In this document: one piece after another, positions 1-7,912 of the stretch
Numbering within the stretch: the first letter of the stretch is position 1
Layout: each line of letters begins with the position of its first letter
NCBI GenBank assembly: GCA_024698925.1
Contig: JAILQO010000032.1
Location: forward strand, 1-64,000
Length of the DNA stretch: 64,000 nt
Origin: Bacteroidaceae bacterium
GTDB lineage: Bacteria; Bacteroidota; Bacteroidia; Bacteroidales; Bacteroidaceae
Direction of reading: 5' to 3'
The notes under the pieces: model-generated
The model's input: only the letters and a program-made list of their open reading frames with translations
Databases searched by the model: none
Told to the model about the DNA's origin: nothing
Translations under genes and position numbers: made by a program

Positions 1-288
1 GTCCTTCGAAACGCTCTTGCCATCGGCATCCTTCCACCTGCGACGGCGCACATGAAGGACCGTGCGGTATTCACGGATGGGAAAGTCGTTCATGCAGGAC
101 TCTTCATAGAAACCATTGGGAGACAAGTCTGTACGATTGTATGGAGCCTTATCCTTCTCAGCAAGATATAGGTGGATACGTGGCTCACCATTATACTCAT
201 CCGTGCGGACTTTTGTCAGGTCAAAATACTCTGTCATCTCTTTGGGAAGGATGACCTTTGCAAGCATCATATAGGGATTCTCGTTCAT
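1..288 (-). CDS. Transposase N-terminal ORF (ISAon1-like), partial
   Basis: An open frame of 96 codons starts at an ATG at 288 and runs off the left edge, so only the N-terminus is visible. It begins MNENPYMMLAKVILPKEM, continues through YFDLTKVRTDEYNGEPRIHL and ends in a basic stretch (VRRRRWKDADGKS). This resembles the first ORF of two-ORF insertion elements common in Bacteroidales (annotated as ISAon1 family transposase N-terminal region), recognised from memory rather than by search. The catalytic part would lie left of the window. No terminal inverted repeat could be assigned downstream of the ATG. It could instead be a stand-alone remnant. Confidence 0.5.
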   Translation of the reverse strand, partial: MNENPYMMLAKVILPKEMTEYFDLTKVRTDEYNGEPRIHLYLAEKDKAPYNRTDLSPNGFYEESCMNDFPIREYRTVLHVRRRRWKDADGKSVSKD

Positions 289-420
289 ACCAGTACTCTT
301 TGTGTGCAAAGGTACTAACAAATGACGAGAAATAAACAATTAGACTAATTTTTCAACACAGGGTTTTGCAAGTGACCCTAAATTATCCCTGATTTCCATT
401 CGGATTTCAGGGATTTTTTG

Positions 421-428
421 TATCTTTG
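421..428 (+). promoter_or_regulatory. Bacteroidota -7 box (TATCTTTG) before the UDG gene
   Basis: TATCTTTG matches the Bacteroidota -7 consensus TAnnTTTG and lies 16 nt before the ATG at 445. No clear TTTG box is seen about 20 nt upstream, so the -33 part is weak. The box argues against a TTG start at 418, which would overlap it. The 289-420 stretch holds no gene that I can see. Confidence 0.5.
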
Positions 429-444
429 TCCCCCAAATAACAAG

Positions 445-1125
445 ATGACGGCGAAAGAATTGGATGAAACGATGACTTCTTATCTAAACACCGAGAATAT
501 TGCTCGCAGCAGGGGCGGGGTAGAGTACCATCCGCTGCGTCCTTTCCTGCCCGAGAATGCCAAGGTACTGTTCTTAGGCAGTTTTCCGCCTCAGCGCAAG
601 CGATGGTGTATGGACTTCTATTACCCGAATTTTATCAATGACCATTGGCGCATCGAGGGACAGATATTCTTTGGCGACAAGAACCACTTTGTTGACCTCG
701 AAGCCAAGCGCTTCAAGATTGATGAGATTTTGGCTTTCTGCCAAGAAAAGGGCCTCGCTTTCTTCGATACTTCTACCGCCATCCGTCGCCTGCAGGACAA
801 CGCCTCCGACAAGTTCCTCGAGGTCGTAGAACCTACCAACATTCCTGCCTTGCTTCAACAACTGCCTCATCTCCGTGCCATCGTGACTACGGGCGAAAAG
901 GCCACTGAAACTATCTGCGCCTCGCTCGGCATCTCATCCATCCCCAAGGTAAACACCTTTGTGGAGATTTCAATTCACGATTCAGAGGCTCCCTCCCTAC
1001 GCAGGAAGGGCGGGGGGAGAGTCTTCCTCTATCGACTTCCTTCTTCCTCCCGCGCCTACCCGTTGTCTTTCGACAAAAAAGTTGAGGCCTACCAGAAGAT
1101 GTTTGCATACATCTTCTCGCATTGA
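445..1125 (+). CDS. Uracil-DNA glycosylase family protein
   Basis: A 226-residue protein of the uracil-DNA glycosylase superfamily, expected to remove uracil or a related damaged base from DNA in the cytoplasm. The N-terminal part carries VLFLGSFPP, the family's first motif (water-activating/phosphate loop), followed by the aromatic segment MDFYYPNFINDHW that would line the base pocket. A later strand-loop, LRAIVTTGEKA, fits the middle of the fold. ATG 445 is chosen because an in-frame TTG at 418 overlaps the -7 box. Residues about 176-192 (SIHDSEAPSLRRKGGGR) look like a repeat-derived insert just before the conserved RLPSSSRAYP segment. The gene stands alone and is followed by a terminator. 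Exact base specificity cannot be read from sequence. Confidence 0.8.
   Translation: MTAKELDETMTSYLNTENIARSRGGVEYHPLRPFLPENAKVLFLGSFPPQRKRWCMDFYYPNFINDHWRIEGQIFFGDKNHFVDLEAKRFKIDEILAFCQEKGLAFFDTSTAIRRLQDNASDKFLEVVEPTNIPALLQQLPHLRAIVTTGEKATETICASLGISSIPKVNTFVEISIHDSEAPSLRRKGGGRVFLYRLPSSSRAYPLSFDKKVEAYQKMFAYIFSH
989..1018. repeat. GC-rich imperfect palindrome inside the UDG gene
   Basis: CTCCCTCCC and GGGCGGGGGGAG face each other around a short centre in frame with the UDG gene, encoding APSLRRKGGG-like residues. It resembles short dispersed palindromes of Bacteroidota and shares the CCCTCCC core with the repeat at 20533-20569. Membership of one family is an inference. Confidence 0.45.
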
Positions 1126-1153
1126 ATAACCATGAATGTCATCATCAAACGTT

Positions 1154-1184
1154 AGCCCGCAGAGTCATCAGCGGGCTTTCTTTA
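1154..1184 (+). terminator. Rho-independent terminator after the UDG gene
   Basis: AGCCCGC (1154-1160) pairs perfectly with GCGGGCT (1171-1177) around a 10-nt loop and is followed by TTCTTTAT. It lies 28 nt past the UDG stop. Confidence 0.8.
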
Positions 1185-1279
1185 TGTCGCGAAATAAAGG
1201 CGTCTATATGCAAGGTAATGGTGAAACAGGTTGATATAAAGCAAAATGTTAGCAAAAGTGTGTGAAAATCTTCAAAATG

Positions 1280-1311
1280 TTTGCGAAGCTCCGTAGAAAT
1301 TTGTACTTTTG
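1280..1311 (+). promoter_or_regulatory. Promoter of the asnB-carAB-glmS operon
   Basis: TTTG (1280-1283), 20 nt, then TACTTTTG (1304-1311) fits the Bacteroidota -33/-7 promoter. The leader to asnB is about 105 nt. An ATCGATTTTAATCGAT palindrome at 1314-1329 overlaps the expected start site and might be an operator; that is only a guess. Confidence 0.65.
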
Positions 1312-1422
1312 CAATCGATTTTAATCGATATGTTTCAAAATGTATCGCATTGTGCGGGTTGAAATTGACATAATGCAACATAGATAGTAGATTGTATAAT
1401 CATTTAATCGTAAGATAAAGCC

Positions 1423-3123
1423 ATGTGTGGAATCGTAGGCATTTTTAAAGTGAAGCAGCAGTCGCACGAAATGCGTGATAAAGCGCTGCGTATGAGTCAG
1501 AAGATTCGTCATCGCGGACCGGATTGGAGTGGAATCTATTGTGGCGGCAGTGCCATCTTGGCTCATGAACGGCTCTCGATTGTCGATCCAGAGAGTGGTG
1601 GACAACCGCTATTCTCGCCTGATAATAAGCAAGTCCTGGCGGTCAATGGCGAGATTTATAATCATCAGGAAATTCGCCGACGCTTTGCAGGGCAGTATGA
1701 ATTCCAAACAGGCAGTGACTGTGAAGTAATATTGGCTTTGTATCGTGAATTCGCTACCGGCAAGACCACGATACAACAGATGTTGGAACAGCTCTCGGGT
1801 ATCTTCGCTTTTGCGCTCTACGATGAGGAACGTGATGAGTTCCTCATTGCTCGCGATCCCATAGGTGTTATACCTTTATATATTGGTTACGACAGCGATG
1901 GAACGATCTATGTTGCATCTGAACTGAAGGCGCTAGAAGGGCAATGTGAGCACTATGAGCCGTTCCTTCCAGGTCATTACGTTATTAGTAGTGACATGCA
2001 AGAAGAAAGGCCTTACACGATGCATCGTTATTACCAGCGTGATTGGTTTGAGTACGCTGCCGTTAAGGAGAATCCCGCTTCTGTTGAGGCTCTCCATGAT
2101 GCGTTGACAGCAGCGGTGAAGCGTCAATTGATGAGCGATGTCCCCTACGGCGTTCTACTTTCTGGTGGCTTGGACTCTTCCGTCGTCTCAGCCATTGCCG
2201 AAAAATTTAGTGAGCATCGCATAGAAGATGATTCGCAGACTCGTGCCTATTGGCCCCGCCTACACTCGTTTGCCGTAGGGTTGAAGGGTGCTCCCGATTT
2301 GGCAAAGGCAAAACTCGTGGCTGACCATATCGGTACTGTTCACCACGAGATCAACTACACCATCCAAGAGGGATTGGATGCCATCCGAGATGTCATCTAT
2401 TTCATTGAGACCTACGATGTGACTACTGTCCGTGCTTCTACCCCTATGTATCTGCTTGCCCGCGTCATCAAGTCGATGGGTATCAAGATGGTGCTCAGCG
2501 GCGAGGGCGCTGATGAGATATTCGGTGGCTACCTTTATTTTCACAAGGCGCCGTCTGCCAAAGACTTCCACGAAGAGACAGTACGCAAGCTTTCAAAGCT
2601 TCATTACTATGACTGTCTACGTGCCAACAAGAGTCTGGCGGCTTGGGGTGTAGAGGGCCGCGTGCCATTCCTCGACAAAGAGTTCTTGGACGTTGCAATG
2701 CGTACGAATCCCAATGCGAAGATGTGTCCGGGCACCACCATTGAAAAGAAGATTGTACGTGAAGCATTTGCTGATATGCTGCCCGAAGAAATTGCCTGGC
2801 GACAAAAGGAACAGTTCAGCGATGGGGTAGGGTATAGCTGGATTGATACGTTGAAAAAGATTACTTCAGAGGTCGTAACCGATGAGCAGATGGCGCATGC
2901 CGCCGAGCGGTTCCCGATTAACCCGCCGCTCAATAAGGAGGAGTATTACTACCGCTCAATCTTTGCAGAACATTTCCCCAGCGACTCTGCCGCTCGGAGT
3001 GTCAATCAGGAGGCCAGTGTGGCTTGTTCTACCGCCATCGCCCTCGAATGGGATGCTGCGTTTAAGAACATGAATGATCCGAGTGGTCGCGCGGTGAAGG
3101 GAGTTCACGAGAAAGCGTATTGA
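1423..3123 (+). CDS. asnB: Asparagine synthase B (glutamine-hydrolysing)
   Basis: A 566-residue cytoplasmic enzyme converting aspartate, glutamine and ATP to asparagine and glutamate. It begins MCGIVG, so after Met removal Cys2 is the N-terminal nucleophile of the class II glutaminase domain (about 1-200). The synthetase domain follows, with the pyrophosphate-binding loop SGGLDSS at 247-253 and the downstream SGEGADEIFGGY segment typical of AsnB. Length and order match the E. coli AsnB type. It is the first gene behind a clear promoter and is followed 42 nt later by the carbamoyl-phosphate synthase gene, so the operon groups enzymes that use glutamine amide nitrogen. Confidence 0.95.
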   Translation: MCGIVGIFKVKQQSHEMRDKALRMSQKIRHRGPDWSGIYCGGSAILAHERLSIVDPESGGQPLFSPDNKQVLAVNGEIYNHQEIRRRFAGQYEFQTGSDCEVILALYREFATGKTTIQQMLEQLSGIFAFALYDEERDEFLIARDPIGVIPLYIGYDSDGTIYVASELKALEGQCEHYEPFLPGHYVISSDMQEERPYTMHRYYQRDWFEYAAVKENPASVEALHDALTAAVKRQLMSDVPYGVLLSGGLDSSVVSAIAEKFSEHRIEDDSQTRAYWPRLHSFAVGLKGAPDLAKAKLVADHIGTVHHEINYTIQEGLDAIRDVIYFIETYDVTTVRASTPMYLLARVIKSMGIKMVLSGEGADEIFGGYLYFHKAPSAKDFHEETVRKLSKLHYYDCLRANKSLAAWGVEGRVPFLDKEFLDVAMRTNPNAKMCPGTTIEKKIVREAFADMLPEEIAWRQKEQFSDGVGYSWIDTLKKITSEVVTDEQMAHAAERFPINPPLNKEEYYYRSIFAEHFPSDSAARSVNQEASVACSTAIALEWDAAFKNMNDPSGRAVKGVHEKAY

Positions 3124-3165
3124 TGGAATAACGAGATAACGGTAAAACGTAATAACGGGACTTAG

Positions 3166-6030
3166 ATGAAGAGAGAAGCAAGATTGATATTGGATGACGG
3201 AACGGTGTTCTGTGGATGGTCGTTTGGTGCAGAAACAAACGCGATAGGTGAGGTTGTGTTCAATACGGCCATGACGGGTTATCCTGAGAGTCTGACAGAC
3301 CCCAGCTATGCTGGCCAGATACTGGTAACCACCTTTCCTCTGATCGGCAACTATGGTGTACCTGATACAGGATTGGGCAAAGATAGTTTGCCCCTATTCA
3401 TGGAAAGTGACCGCATTCACCCCAAGGGCCTCATTGTTGCCGATTACAGTAAACAATACAGTCATTGGAATGCTAAGGAATCCCTCTGTGACTGGTTGAA
3501 ACGCGAGGGTATACCCGCCATTACTGGAATTGACACTCGCAGACTCACAAAAAGGCTTCGGGAAAGTGGCGTGATGAAGGGACGCATAATGATTGAGGGT
3601 TGTGATATCATCGCAGCAAACGAAGACTACAGCTCCATCAATTGGGTAGAGATGGTTAGTTGCAAGGAGGTCATACGCTATAACGAAGGGGCCGGAAAGA
3701 AGGTTGTACTTGTAGATTGTGGCGTGAAAGCCAATATCATTCGTTGCCTTATCAAACGTGGTGTGGAAGTCATTCGTGTACCGTGGGACTACGACTTCAA
3801 CCAATTGGAGTTTGATGGTCTATTCTTAGCGAATGGCCCTGGCGACCCGGAACAATGCACCAAGACGGTGGAGCATATACGTTCTTTTCTTAACAAGAAA
3901 GAGGTGAAGCCTTTGATGGGAATATGTCTTGGCAACCAGCTCTTGGCTCGTGCCGCAGGTGCCAAAACGTATAAACTTAAGTATGGTCACCGTAGCCATA
4001 ACCAGCCCGTGCAGCAGGTCGGCACGACGAAGTGTTACATTACAAGCCAGAATCATGGTTATGCAGTAGATGCTTCTACCCTTCCTGTCGATTGGGAACC
4101 GTTATTTGTGAACATGAACGACGGTTCCAATGAGGGCATTCGGCACAGGGCCAATCCGTGGTTCTCTGCTCAGTTCCACCCTGAAGCATGCTCTGGTCCC
4201 ACTGATACTGAGTGGATGTTTGATGAGTTTATTAGAAGCCTCACCCCCAACCCCTCTCCAAAGGCCGAGGGGAGCCTCTTCGCTAATGATCCCCTCTCTT
4301 CTGGGAGATGGGTTAGGGATGAGGCTAGTAAGGTTCTCCTTCTTGGCTCTGGCGCTCTGAAGATTGGCCAAGCCGGTGAGTTCGATTATAGCGGTGCGCA
4401 GGCGCTGAAGGCTCTAAAGGAAGAGGGGGTGAAGAGCATACTCATCAATCCGAATATCGCCACAGTTCAGACATCGAAGGACGTGGCAGACGTGGTTTAC
4501 TTCCAGCCTGTAACACCTGAGTTCGTGGAGCGCGTGATAGAAAAGGAGCGGCCAGACGGCATACTGCTTTCATTCGGTGGGCAAACAGCTTTGAACTGTG
4601 GAGTGGAATTATATGAAAAAGGTATATTGCAAAAATATGGCGTGAAGGTGCTGGGTACTCCCGTGCAGGCCATCATTGACACCGAAGACCGCGATCTTTT
4701 TGTGAAACGCTTGGACGAAATAGGTGTGAAGACTATCAAGAGTCAAGCGTGCAGCACCAAGGAGGAGGTACGTCAGGCGGCAGCCGAATTGGGCTATCCT
4801 GTAATTCTGCGTGCAGCTTACGCCCTTGGCGGTCTTGGCTCTGGCTTTTGTGAAAACGATACGGAATTGGAAGTACAGGCCGAGGAGGCGTTCTCTTTCT
4901 CACCTCAAGTTTTAGTCGAGAAATCACTGAAAGGATGGAAGGAAATCGAATACGAGGTGGTGCGTGATCGCTATGACAACTGCATCACTGTCTGCAACAT
5001 GGAGAACTTTGACCCGCTTGGTATCCATACAGGTGAGAGTATCGTGGTGGCACCATCGCAGACGCTAACCAACAGCGAATACCACAAGTTGCGTGCTCTT
5101 GCCATCAAGATTATCCGCCACATCGGCATCGTCGGCGAGTGTAACGTGCAGTACGCCCTCGACCCTAACAGCGAAGACTATCGTGTCATCGAGGTGAATG
5201 CCCGTCTGAGCCGCTCCTCGGCATTGGCATCAAAGGCAACAGGCTATCCGCTGGCATTTGTGGCTGCCAAGCTGGGGTTGGGCTATGGTCTGTTCGAATT
5301 GAAGAACTCAGTCACCAAGACTACGAGTGCCTTCTTCGAGCCAGCGCTCGATTACGTTGTGTGCAAGATACCGCGTTGGGATCTGTCCAAGTTCCATGGT
5401 GTGAACCACGAATTGGGCTCCTCAATGAAGAGCGTAGGCGAAGTGATGGCTATTGGACGCACCTTCGAGGAGTCCATTCAGAAGGGCTTGCGCATGATTG
5501 GGCAGGGTATGCACGGTTTCGTGGACAACAAGGCGCAACATGTGACTGATGTCCCCGATGCCCTGCAGCATGCTACTGATACGCGTATCTTTGTCATCGC
5601 CAAAGCCCTGCTGATGGGTTATACGGTGGAACAGATTCACGAGCTAACAAAAATTGACCGTTGGTTCCTACAGAAGTTGAAGCACATCGTAGATATTAAC
5701 GCTCTACTATCAACTTTCAATCCAGAATTATCTTTTATGGCCGAGGTGATGGAGCCTCTGGAGTTGATCGAATACTTAGAGGCACCTGAATTCGTAAATC
5801 TCCTCAGTGATGCTAAAGTCTATGGTTTCTCGGACTTCCAAATCGCTCGTGCGCTCGGCCTTGGCGAATGTCACGTCTCCGATGCACATCCCAAGACGAT
5901 GGAGCAAGCTGCCCTCACCGTTCGTGCTTGGCGCAAGGAACTTGGTGTGATCCCCACTGTCAGCCAGATTGATACCCTCGCTGCCGAGTACCCCGCCCAA
6001 ACCAATTATCTTTATGTCTCCTATCTATAA
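3166..6030 (+). CDS. carA-carB': CarA fused to the N-terminal half of CarB (carbamoyl-phosphate synthase, lacking the second synthetase half)
   Basis: A 954-residue fusion. Residues 1-357 are a complete carbamoyl-phosphate synthase small subunit: the glutaminase triad is Cys254 (in GICLGNQ), His338 and Glu340 (in FHPEA). Residues 358-388 are encoded by a palindromic repeat. Residues 389-954 match only the first half of CarB, starting KVLLLGSGALKIGQAGEFDY: the carboxyphosphate ATP-grasp domain plus the oligomerisation region. Key ATP/metal residues are kept (Arg509 in EDRDLF; Glu676, Asn678, Arg680 and Arg683 in EVNARLSR). The protein stops after TNYLYVSYL, exactly where a usual CarB of about 1070 residues would enter its carbamate-phosphorylating half and allosteric domain. 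That half is absent; glmS starts 22 nt later. It may act as a homodimer, partner with a separately encoded half, or be defective beside an intact copy elsewhere. Confidence 0.9.
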   Translation: MKREARLILDDGTVFCGWSFGAETNAIGEVVFNTAMTGYPESLTDPSYAGQILVTTFPLIGNYGVPDTGLGKDSLPLFMESDRIHPKGLIVADYSKQYSHWNAKESLCDWLKREGIPAITGIDTRRLTKRLRESGVMKGRIMIEGCDIIAANEDYSSINWVEMVSCKEVIRYNEGAGKKVVLVDCGVKANIIRCLIKRGVEVIRVPWDYDFNQLEFDGLFLANGPGDPEQCTKTVEHIRSFLNKKEVKPLMGICLGNQLLARAAGAKTYKLKYGHRSHNQPVQQVGTTKCYITSQNHGYAVDASTLPVDWEPLFVNMNDGSNEGIRHRANPWFSAQFHPEACSGPTDTEWMFDEFIRSLTPNPSPKAEGSLFANDPLSSGRWVRDEASKVLLLGSGALKIGQAGEFDYSGAQALKALKEEGVKSILINPNIATVQTSKDVADVVYFQPVTPEFVERVIEKERPDGILLSFGGQTALNCGVELYEKGILQKYGVKVLGTPVQAIIDTEDRDLFVKRLDEIGVKTIKSQACSTKEEVRQAAAELGYPVILRAAYALGGLGSGFCENDTELEVQAEEAFSFSPQVLVEKSLKGWKEIEYEVVRDRYDNCITVCNMENFDPLGIHTGESIVVAPSQTLTNSEYHKLRALAIKIIRHIGIVGECNVQYALDPNSEDYRVIEVNARLSRSSALASKATGYPLAFVAAKLGLGYGLFELKNSVTKTTSAFFEPALDYVVCKIPRWDLSKFHGVNHELGSSMKSVGEVMAIGRTFEESIQKGLRMIGQGMHGFVDNKAQHVTDVPDALQHATDTRIFVIAKALLMGYTVEQIHELTKIDRWFLQKLKHIVDINALLSTFNPELSFMAEVMEPLELIEYLEAPEFVNLLSDAKVYGFSDFQIARALGLGECHVSDAHPKTMEQAALTVRAWRKELGVIPTVSQIDTLAAEYPAQTNYLYVSYL
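4237..4326. repeat. Long imperfect palindrome forming the CarA-CarB joint
   Basis: Left arm 4237-4259 and right arm 4304-4326 are inverted copies (20 of 23 positions match). A second nested pair, GAGGGGA (4267-4273) and TCCCCTC (4290-4296), extends the hairpin. Read forward it encodes LTPNPSPKAEG; the opposite strand gives LIPNPSPRREG, the well-known signature of a palindromic repeat dispersed in Bacteroidota genomes. Here it is read through in frame. Confidence 0.85.
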
Positions 6031-6052
6031 ACATTAAACTCTGAATTATCAA

Positions 6053-7897
6053 ATGTGTGGAATTGTAGGTTATATAGGTACTAAAAAAGCCTATCCGATT
6101 TTGATTAAAGGACTCCAGCGACTGGAGTACCGAGGTTATGACAGCGCTGGTGTAGCGATGATTAGCGACAGCGGAGACCTCAACGTATATAAGGCAAAAG
6201 GAAAGGTTGACAACCTGACCGAATTTTGTAGCGACAAGGATATATCGGGTTCTGTAGGCATTGCCCATACGCGTTGGGCTACACACGGCGAACCGTCAGC
6301 GCGTAACGCCCATCCTCATTATTCTAGCACCCACAATTTGGCCATTATCCACAATGGTATCATTGAGAACTATGCTACCATCAAGGCGAAGCTACAGACT
6401 AAGGGCGTGGAGTTCAAAAGCGATACTGACACGGAAGTCCTTGTGCAGTTGGTGGAATATGTGATGGTCAAGAAGAACTTGACATTGCTAGAAGCTGTGC
6501 AGGTAGCTTTGCATCAGGTGATCGGAGCTTATGCGATTGCCATTGTTGACAAGCGTGATCCGCGTCAGATCATCGCAGCTCGCAAGCAAAGTCCACTTGT
6601 GGTGGGCATCGGCGAGGATGAATTTTTCTTAGGCTCTGACGCCAGCCCGATTATCGACTATACTGACAAGGTCGTATATCTGGAGGACGGCAATATAGCC
6701 GTTATCCGATTGGGCGAGGAACTCCGTGTGATGAGCATCCTTGGCGAAGAGCAGGAACTGAACGTGAAGACGGTGGATATCGATCTCGGTCAGATAGAGA
6801 AAGGTGGTTATAACCACTTCATGTTGAAGGAAATCTTTGAGCAGCCCGAATGCTTGAAGAACTGTATGCGTGGGCGCATCAACGTTGAAGGCAATCACGT
6901 GACGTTGTCTGCTATGATTGACTATCGCCAGCAGCTACTGAGTGCCAAGCGCATCGTGATTGTAGCTTGTGGCACCTCGTGGCACGCAGGACTCATCGGC
7001 AAGCAGCTCTTCGAGAGCCTGTGCCGCATACCCTGCGAGGTGGAGTACGCCTCGGAGTTCCGCTACCGTAACCCTGTGGTGACTAAGGATGATGTGGTGA
7101 TTGCCATCTCACAAAGCGGCGAGACGGCTGATACACTGGCAGCCATCCAGTTGGCTAAGGAACAAGGAGCGTTCATCTATGGCATCTGCAATGCCATCGG
7201 CTCCAGCATTCCTCGTGCAACGGACACGGGAACATACATCCACGTAGGTCCTGAAATCGGTGTTGCCTCTACCAAGGCCTTTACGGGTCAGGTGACGGTA
7301 CTCTCGATGTTAGCGCTGTGCTTAGCTTCAGAGCGGGGAACCATCTCTGAGGAACAATACAAGGAGATGGTCAAGGAACTGACGCTGATACCCGAAAAAC
7401 AGGAACAGGCACTGAAGACCAACGAGCAGATAGAACGCCTGGCTCCTATCTTCACTTACGCCAAGAACTGCCTCTACCTGGGGCGCGGATACAACTATCC
7501 TCTGGCACTCGAAGGCGCGCTGAAACTCAAGGAAATCTCATATATCCATGCCGAAGGCTATCCTGCTGCTGAGATGAAGCACGGTCCCATTGCCCTGATC
7601 GACTCTGAGATGCCTGTCTTTGTCATCGCCACGCGCGACCGTCTGTATGAGAAAGTCATTTCCAATATTCAGGAAGTCCGTGCCCGTGGTGGTCGCGTCA
7701 CAGCGCTTGTCACCGAAGGAGACACACAAATCCAGAAGTTTGCAGACCACATCATTACCCTTCCGGATACCCTTGAGTGCTTCCAACCTCTCATCGCCAG
7801 TATTCCTCTGCAGCTGCTGGCCTATCACATAGCAGTTTGCAAGGGCAAGGACGTTGATCGTCCTCGCAACCTTGCAAAAAGTGTGACGGTAGAATAA
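6053..7897 (+). CDS. glmS: Glutamine--fructose-6-phosphate aminotransferase (isomerising)
   Basis: A 614-residue enzyme making glucosamine-6-phosphate from fructose-6-phosphate and glutamine, the first step to UDP-GlcNAc for peptidoglycan and lipid A. It begins MCGIVGYIGTKKA, giving Cys2 as the class II glutaminase nucleophile (domain about 1-225). Two SIS sugar-isomerase domains follow (for example VACGTSWHAG and ISQSGETADT), and the C-terminus DRPRNLAKSVTVE is the classic GlmS tail that seals the active site. It starts 22 nt after the CarA/CarB fusion, probably in the same transcript. No glmS ribozyme is seen in that short gap. It converges on hppA with only 15 nt between stops and no visible hairpin. 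Confidence 0.96.
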   Translation: MCGIVGYIGTKKAYPILIKGLQRLEYRGYDSAGVAMISDSGDLNVYKAKGKVDNLTEFCSDKDISGSVGIAHTRWATHGEPSARNAHPHYSSTHNLAIIHNGIIENYATIKAKLQTKGVEFKSDTDTEVLVQLVEYVMVKKNLTLLEAVQVALHQVIGAYAIAIVDKRDPRQIIAARKQSPLVVGIGEDEFFLGSDASPIIDYTDKVVYLEDGNIAVIRLGEELRVMSILGEEQELNVKTVDIDLGQIEKGGYNHFMLKEIFEQPECLKNCMRGRINVEGNHVTLSAMIDYRQQLLSAKRIVIVACGTSWHAGLIGKQLFESLCRIPCEVEYASEFRYRNPVVTKDDVVIAISQSGETADTLAAIQLAKEQGAFIYGICNAIGSSIPRATDTGTYIHVGPEIGVASTKAFTGQVTVLSMLALCLASERGTISEEQYKEMVKELTLIPEKQEQALKTNEQIERLAPIFTYAKNCLYLGRGYNYPLALEGALKLKEISYIHAEGYPAAEMKHGPIALIDSEMPVFVIATRDRLYEKVISNIQEVRARGGRVTALVTEGDTQIQKFADHIITLPDTLECFQPLIASIPLQLLAYHIAVCKGKDVDRPRNLAKSVTVE

Positions 7898-7912
7898 AAC
7901 GGAGTTGTATCG

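Noticed and set aside
6031-6052. glmS ribozyme or frame-shifted remnant of the CarB second half before glmS
   Set aside because: The gap is only 22 nt and contains neither a structured RNA nor CarB-like coding sequence.
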